NCBI GenBank assembly: GCA_002700865.1
Contig: PAFB01000085.1
Location: 1-9,877, forward strand
Direction of reading: 5' to 3'
From: Rhodospirillaceae bacterium
GTDB lineage: Bacteria > Pseudomonadota > Alphaproteobacteria > UBA7985
DNA: 9,877 nt
This document shows, in pieces, positions 5,775-9,877 of the stretch. Below the pieces are notes generated by a model. The model did no database searches, was not told the DNA's origin, and saw only the letters and a program-made list of their open reading frames with translations. The first letter of the stretch is position 1. Every line of letters starts with the position of its first letter. The position numbers and the translations under genes were made by a program.

Positions 5775-7411
5775 TGAAGCGCCTGCTCGCCTTTTCGTCC
5801 GTGCTGACCCTGCCGTTTGCGTCAACGGCGGCAGCGGTCGACGTGACTTTGGGCAGCACGCTTCAGCTCGAAGTCGATTTTGGGGTGCAAAAGCGCGCGC
5901 CACTCACTTTCGGCGCAGCAAGCTCCAGCGTGTCGATAGCTCTGGGCATCAACGGGTCAACGGACGCTGGCCTGAAATACGGCGGAGCCATAAGTCTTGG
6001 GACGTCGGCAGAATTGCAGATTTCTCCCTATGCCTTCTCCCTGACGTCGCCTGACCAGATTTTCTACTTCAAAGCAACAGTCGGCGGTCGCCAGGACTTG
6101 CACGCGGCTGGCTATTCCGTATCGGGCGGGCAGGCCATCAGCGAAGCAGACATCGTTTCAGTCAAAATCAATTCGGACTGGCATGGCGTTGACCCCACTG
6201 TAACGGGCTATCAGGTCGACGCGGCGATCGGCCCCTCAGATATTTGCAAAATTGCTGGCGAGGCGATTTTTGGGTCGATTCAGGACCCGGCATTCCAGAA
6301 AACCGAAGTTGATACCGTGCTGGGCGCGCAAACGCTGCAGGGTGAGTTGGACTATCTGGTGACGCTGCCCGGCAGCGGTTACATGCCGCCGGGCAAGCTG
6401 GCGCATGTCGCCGGGACCATGGCTGAAAACTCGTTGCAGGTTGTGGCCTATCTGGAAGGCACGGCAACCATCAACTATTTCGGCCCGGCCGCTTCCACAA
6501 TCGCGCGGATACAACTAACGGCTCCATCGCCGATTTCGACTACGGTGCCGGATGAAATCCTCCTCAGCCGATATAACGTAGACATTCAAACCCCTGATGC
6601 GACCACGCCGACTTTCGGTGCCCGTAACGCTTCAGTGTTTGCCGGGCCGTTAATGTCGGTGAAAACAGTTCAAGGGTCGGAAAAGCTGGCATTGGGTGCC
6701 GTTTGTGTGTCTGGCGGAACGGACACGAACTACTACCTCGACGTTGCCAACGACCGCATTTTGGTCCGTGACGCTGCGCAGATTTTCATTGAAGGTGGCT
6801 TTGGTACGGTGGTGCTCAAAACCACCGGAGAGGCCGGTGGTGTGAGAAGCATCGGCAACGTCGGCGCAAAGGCAGATATCAGCAGCACTGACCTTACCCT
6901 GAGTTACGATGCCCCCGGTATCCTCGGAATTTCGCCCGGTCTGGCGCTGAATTTCGATGAATTGGGTGAAGTGCTGGCCTACACATCGATCGATCTCTCT
7001 GGCCTCTTTGCAGACATCGACTTCTTGATCGATTTCCAGCCCCTGGGCGGCAGTCCGATTATAACATCGGGCGGCTGGGAACTGGGCGCGGGGTATCACA
7101 ACGACTTCGGTACGGTGCAGTTCGGCGTTGATTCGGACTGGGAGCTTGGCCTCATGGCTGAAGTCAATTTGGGCGATGTGAGCCTGTATGCAGAGACCGT
7201 AAGCCCAACCATTCAGGACCACGTTGAACGCCGACAGCACTATCTGTTCAGCGCAACCTATGAAGCGAACGATTTCACCGTTTCAGGGTCGATAAATGAA
7301 GAACGGCAGGTGACGCTCGACGTCAGTTATGACGTCGCAGCCCTCAGTATTTACGGTGACTTTGATTTCATGAGTCGCGAAGGTCGGATTGGAACCAAAA
7401 TTAGCTTTTAG
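5774..7411 (+). CDS. Porin-like outer-membrane beta-barrel protein with a large insert
   Basis: Predicted outer-membrane protein of 545 residues. A Sec signal peptide is clear: MKRLLAF, a hydrophobic stretch and cleavage near ASTAAA (17-22). After it come alternating, Gly-rich amphipathic strands. The segment SIALGINGSTDAGLKYGGAISLG (split: 54-63 and 64-76) resembles the second and third strands of alphaproteobacterial general porins. IFIEGGFGTVVLKT (337-350) resembles the strand that normally follows soon after. About 230-260 residues (roughly 80-335) separate them, with a Thr/Pro-rich part (249-283), so a large insert is likely. The last 170 residues are regular strands ending in GTKISF; a C-terminal Phe is the usual signal for BAM-dependent insertion. 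It is first in a tight operon with a periplasmic adaptor. It could serve as the outer-membrane partner of that adaptor or as a substrate-specific porin; homology to TolC is not visible. Confidence 0.75.
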   Translation: MKRLLAFSSVLTLPFASTAAAVDVTLGSTLQLEVDFGVQKRAPLTFGAASSSVSIALGINGSTDAGLKYGGAISLGTSAELQISPYAFSLTSPDQIFYFKATVGGRQDLHAAGYSVSGGQAISEADIVSVKINSDWHGVDPTVTGYQVDAAIGPSDICKIAGEAIFGSIQDPAFQKTEVDTVLGAQTLQGELDYLVTLPGSGYMPPGKLAHVAGTMAENSLQVVAYLEGTATINYFGPAASTIARIQLTAPSPISTTVPDEILLSRYNVDIQTPDATTPTFGARNASVFAGPLMSVKTVQGSEKLALGAVCVSGGTDTNYYLDVANDRILVRDAAQIFIEGGFGTVVLKTTGEAGGVRSIGNVGAKADISSTDLTLSYDAPGILGISPGLALNFDELGEVLAYTSIDLSGLFADIDFLIDFQPLGGSPIITSGGWELGAGYHNDFGTVQFGVDSDWELGLMAEVNLGDVSLYAETVSPTIQDHVERRQHYLFSATYEANDFTVSGSINEERQVTLDVSYDVAALSIYGDFDFMSREGRIGTKISF

Positions 7412-7421
7412 GGCAAACCCC

Positions 7422-8243
7422 ATGAATATTCGTCTCGGCCTCCTTTCACTTATTTCAGGCCTCCTGATTTCGACAACCGCCGCAGGCGAAGGCACTTTTG
7501 CTGACGACGGATTTCCCTGCATCATTCAGCCTTATGACGTGGTCAGCCTGCCAAGCAACATCGGCGGTATCCTGTCCAAGAAAAACGTGGCCTTGGGTGA
7601 TCGGGTTCGTGAAGGGCAGGTATTGGCCGAAATCGACTCTCGTCTAGAGCGCGTCCAAAACAAAATCGCCCGCGCCTATGCCGAAAACAAGCAGGCTGTT
7701 TTATCAGCAGAATCGGTGCTTCGGCTACGACAGGACAGGGTCGACCGGCTGACCAAGCTCGTCGAAGCTAACGCCAATTCGTCATCGGAGTTGGATGAAG
7801 CCAACTCGTCGCTGGAACTGGCCATGCAGGAGCTCGAATTGCGTAAGTTTGAGCGGGAAATTCGGGCGTTAGAGCTGCAGATGTCGGACATCCGCCTTGA
7901 CCATCACCGAGTTGTCAGTCCGATGGACGGGGTCGTAACTGAAGAACTTCTCAGCGTCGGTCAATACGTTGATCAATCCACGCCGCTCTATAAAATCGCC
8001 CGCATTAACCCGCTCAAAGTCCGGTCCATTTTGCCGGTTGAGTACTATGAGCGCGTCAAAAAAGGCGGTGCGGCCTATGTGGTGCCGGAAGAGCCTTTCG
8101 CGACCATTTATGTGGGTGAGGTCAAGGCAACTGATTGGGTGTTTGAAGCAGCCAGCGGCACGTTCTCAACAGAAATTGCGCTGATCAATGAGAACTACGC
8201 CATCCCCGTCGGACACCGTTGCTATGTCTACTTCGAGGACTGA
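7422..8243 (+). CDS. HlyD/RND-type periplasmic adaptor (membrane fusion) protein, short form
   Basis: Exported adaptor of 273 residues. MNIRLGLLSLISGLLISTTAAG is a signal peptide or N-terminal anchor. The order is the usual one for membrane fusion proteins: first lipoyl half-motif (about 34-72, with VALGDRVREGQVLAEIDS), an alpha-helical coiled-coil hairpin rich in Glu/Leu/Arg (about 73-157), second lipoyl half (158-193, with VVSPMDGVVTEELLSVGQYV), then a beta-barrel domain (about 194-271) ending in GHRCYVYFED. The membrane-proximal domain that would follow in RND adaptors of 350-400 residues is missing. ATG 7422 is preferred over TTG 7389 because it has an AGGG at proper spacing and gives a clean signal sequence. 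It lies 10 bases after the porin stop and overlaps the next gene by 20 bases. No transporter gene adjoins it in this window. Confidence 0.85.
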   Translation: MNIRLGLLSLISGLLISTTAAGEGTFADDGFPCIIQPYDVVSLPSNIGGILSKKNVALGDRVREGQVLAEIDSRLERVQNKIARAYAENKQAVLSAESVLRLRQDRVDRLTKLVEANANSSSELDEANSSLELAMQELELRKFEREIRALELQMSDIRLDHHRVVSPMDGVVTEELLSVGQYVDQSTPLYKIARINPLKVRSILPVEYYERVKKGGAAYVVPEEPFATIYVGEVKATDWVFEAASGTFSTEIALINENYAIPVGHRCYVYFED

Positions 8244-9258
8244 ACCAGCCGCTCCGCTTTGGTGTCAGTCGTTGGCGTCGATTAGCTGCATAAAGGCGGC
8301 CTTTGATATCGGATTGTGGGACGAATTACGGGACGCTGAGGAGCAGGGCTACAGTCTCGCACAGCGACCGCTGTCGCGCGTGTTTTGGCAGACTCTTGAA
8401 GATTTGGGCCTTGGGCGGCTTGATGCAGAGGCTTTCGTACCGGATCAATCTGCCATCATTGCGCTGGCGACGCCGGAGAACAGGATAAAGGCTGAATTTC
8501 AGGCACTGGCAGCGGCAGATTTGCTGGAGCACGGCGCTTTTTTTCTGGCCCGTGACGGGGAAATTCCTGAAGACAGCCGCGTTTTCCAGTTCTTCAATTA
8601 CGCCGATGCCACGTCGGCCACCCCCAAAGCGCCCCATCGTGTTGCGGCGTGGGTGGACTATCTCGCCTACTGCGCGGTGCGTGAAAATGACCGGTTGGCT
8701 GATGCTGTGCAGCTTCCGGCGGGCGCGCGGGTGTTGGAGATTGGTGGGAATGTCGGCTTGTTCGCGGATGCCTTGCTCCAGCGCCATTCGACGGCTCAGG
8801 CCGTGGTGTTTGATTTGCCGGGCGTTATCGCGCAAACGCCGAACTTTCCGCTCTCAGATGCAGTCCGGGGCCGGTTGTCGTTCGAGGCTGGCGATCTTCG
8901 CTATGACCGACTGCCCAGAGTGGGGGGTGAAGCGCCCTCGGTGGTGGTCTTCAAGTCCGTCTTGCACGACTGGCCTGACGCTACCGCTCAGGGGATTCTG
9001 GCGGAGGCGCTGGACCACCTTGCGCCGGGAGGGCTTGTGCTGATTGTCGAGCGTCTGGCTGAGAGCTTCCATGCCTTGGCTATGACCCCAGCCAACGCTC
9101 ACAACCACGCCTTCACCCGGTTTTACCGCACGCCACAATGGTACATCGATGCTGTGGCCAAGGGGCAGGCGGTAGCGACACAGCTCGACACAGTCAATAT
9201 CGACACTGGCTTTTTCATTCTTGGCCTCACCAAAACGCCTTCAGGAGAGCCCTCATGA
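8224..9258 (+). CDS. SAM-dependent O-methyltransferase-like protein (Methyltransf_2 type)
   Basis: Cytoplasmic methyltransferase of 344 residues with the architecture of the plant-type/acetylserotonin O-methyltransferase group, which methylates hydroxyls of small molecules. A helical N-terminal region (about 10-130) probably dimerises and covers the substrate. The SAM-binding Rossmann domain follows: motif I VLEIGGNVGLF (170-180), the acidic strand end VVFDLPGV (194-201), GDLR (223-226), and VVFKSVLHDWPDATAQ (241-256). His248 aligns with the catalytic base of this group. It is followed by LAPGGLVLIVERL (266-278). The C-terminal segment FYRTPQWYIDA differs from the common ending. ATG 8224 gives a 20-base overlap with the adaptor; ATG 8188 would extend 12 residues of low-complexity sequence deeper into it. 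It overlaps the next gene at ATGA. The substrate is unknown. Confidence 0.85.
   Translation: MSTSRTEPAAPLWCQSLASISCIKAAFDIGLWDELRDAEEQGYSLAQRPLSRVFWQTLEDLGLGRLDAEAFVPDQSAIIALATPENRIKAEFQALAAADLLEHGAFFLARDGEIPEDSRVFQFFNYADATSATPKAPHRVAAWVDYLAYCAVRENDRLADAVQLPAGARVLEIGGNVGLFADALLQRHSTAQAVVFDLPGVIAQTPNFPLSDAVRGRLSFEAGDLRYDRLPRVGGEAPSVVVFKSVLHDWPDATAQGILAEALDHLAPGGLVLIVERLAESFHALAMTPANAHNHAFTRFYRTPQWYIDAVAKGQAVATQLDTVNIDTGFFILGLTKTPSGEPS
9243..9249 (+). promoter_or_regulatory. Shine-Dalgarno sequence of the P-loop kinase gene, inside the methyltransferase gene
   Basis: AGGAGAG lies within the last codons of the methyltransferase gene, six bases before ATG 9255. The start overlaps the upstream stop as ATGA (9255-9258). 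This fixes the kinase start and indicates translational coupling of the two enzymes. Confidence 0.8.
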
Positions 9259-9812
9259 CCCGCGCCCCGGTCCTCGCCGTTTGCGGCATTCCCGGCTCTG
9301 GGAAAACCATGCTGTGCCACGCAATTCAGCGGGCAACCAAGGCAGCGGTCATTCCCTACGATCACTACGAACAGATCACCCAGACCCCGCCAGACGAGCT
9401 GGCTCGCTGGTTGGCCAAAGGCGCTGATTTTGGCGAAATCCAAGCCCCTGGTCTGGCAGAAGCGATTGCGAAGGCTGCTCAACGGGGGCCGGTGGTCGTC
9501 GACACGCCGCTGGGTCGCGCGCTCCCTGAGTGTGCGCCGCTGATCGACCATCAAATCTGGTTGAATTGCTCCAGTGACTTGGCGCTGAGCCGCAAGCTCA
9601 AGCAGATGCTCGACTTTGATGGCAGTGAAGAGCGTCTGTCCTGGGTGGCGAATTACCTCGCCGTTTACCCAACCACAGTCCGACCCCTTTTTCGCCTACA
9701 GCGCGAGCGAGTACCGGGCTTGTCAGAGGTTGTCCTGAATGCAAATCAGGCCAGTGATGTGGTGGTTCAAGAAGGTGTTTTAGTTGCTGAGACATTATTT
9801 TCATCGCGCTAA
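9255..9812 (+). CDS. P-loop NTPase, uridine-kinase-like
   Basis: Cytoplasmic 185-residue nucleotide-binding protein. The Walker A motif GIPGSGKT is at 11-18. VIPYDHYEQI (32-41) sits where uridine kinase and related enzymes have their substrate-side Asp-Tyr segment. VVVDTPLGR (80-88) is a Walker B-like strand. IWLNCSSDLALSRKLKQ (101-117) matches the strand and lid helix with arginine found in small-molecule kinases. NYLAVYPTTVRPLF (133-146) resembles the C-terminal helix motif of the uridine kinase/phosphoribulokinase group. The family predicts phosphoryl transfer to a small-molecule hydroxyl, but the substrate cannot be read from sequence. It is the last gene of the visible operon and starts inside the methyltransferase stop codon. 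A regulatory GTPase/ATPase role is less likely because no response or membrane domain is present. Confidence 0.8.
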   Translation: MTRAPVLAVCGIPGSGKTMLCHAIQRATKAAVIPYDHYEQITQTPPDELARWLAKGADFGEIQAPGLAEAIAKAAQRGPVVVDTPLGRALPECAPLIDHQIWLNCSSDLALSRKLKQMLDFDGSEERLSWVANYLAVYPTTVRPLFRLQRERVPGLSEVVLNANQASDVVVQEGVLVAETLFSSR

Positions 9813-9830
9813 AATAGGGTGCAATAATGT
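9792..9830. repeat. Inverted repeat ACATTATT / AATAATGT spanning the end of the kinase gene
   Basis: ACATTATT at 9792-9799 (inside the last codons) and AATAATGT at 9823-9830 are exact reverse complements around 23 bases that include the TAA at 9810-9812. The stem is AT-only apart from one pair and no T-run follows, so it is a poor terminator. The same words occur back to back at 5602-5615 upstream of the operon. Beyond 9830 nothing recognisable remains before the window ends. Confidence 0.35.
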
Positions 9831-9877
9831 GACGTTAGAGAAATATCTTTATTGAAATTGTTCAGTAATCTACACGA

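Noticed and set aside
8188..8223. Upstream ATG 8188 as the methyltransferase start
   Set aside because: It adds 12 residues of Ser/Thr/Pro-rich sequence outside the family core and a 56-base overlap with the adaptor. ATG 8224 fits the usual protein length.

Overview
The window looks like chromosomal DNA of a Gram-negative alphaproteobacterium. Coding density is high and GC is moderate to high by eye. It holds a fused NuoE-NuoF type formate dehydrogenase beta subunit, a SapC-family protein and an outer-membrane protein resembling alphaproteobacterial porins. This mix suggests a marine or freshwater lineage (for example Hyphomonadaceae-like), but that placement is inference. No rRNA, tRNA, CRISPR array, insertion sequence or phage gene was seen.

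Left part (1-2792, minus strand): two genes of an NAD-dependent, multi-subunit, molybdenum/tungsten formate dehydrogenase. The promoter-proximal gene encodes a fused NuoE+NuoF diaphorase (beta subunit). Four bases later begins the catalytic alpha subunit, which runs off the left edge, so only its N-terminal 365 residues are visible. The enzyme oxidises formate to CO2 and passes electrons through iron-sulfur clusters and FMN to NAD+. A 500-base divergent intergenic region (2793-3292) with two clear hairpins separates it from a rightward pair: a small MmcQ/YjbR-family protein and a TenA-type thiaminase II/aminopyrimidine hydrolase. tenA converges on a leftward sapC gene, and a strong, probably bidirectional terminator lies between them.

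Right part (5300-9877): a second long AT-richer intergenic region (5300-5773) is followed by a tight rightward four-gene set. The order is an exported outer-membrane beta-barrel protein, a short HlyD-like periplasmic adaptor, a SAM-dependent O-methyltransferase-like protein and a uridine-kinase-like P-loop protein. The spacing is a 10-base gap, then a 20-base overlap, then an ATGA overlap, so the genes are almost certainly cotranscribed and translationally coupled. No inner-membrane pump is encoded beside the adaptor in this window. The combination of two envelope proteins and two cytoplasmic small-molecule-modifying enzymes matches no system I can name and is the best candidate here for something undescribed. 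The last 65 bases contain no gene.
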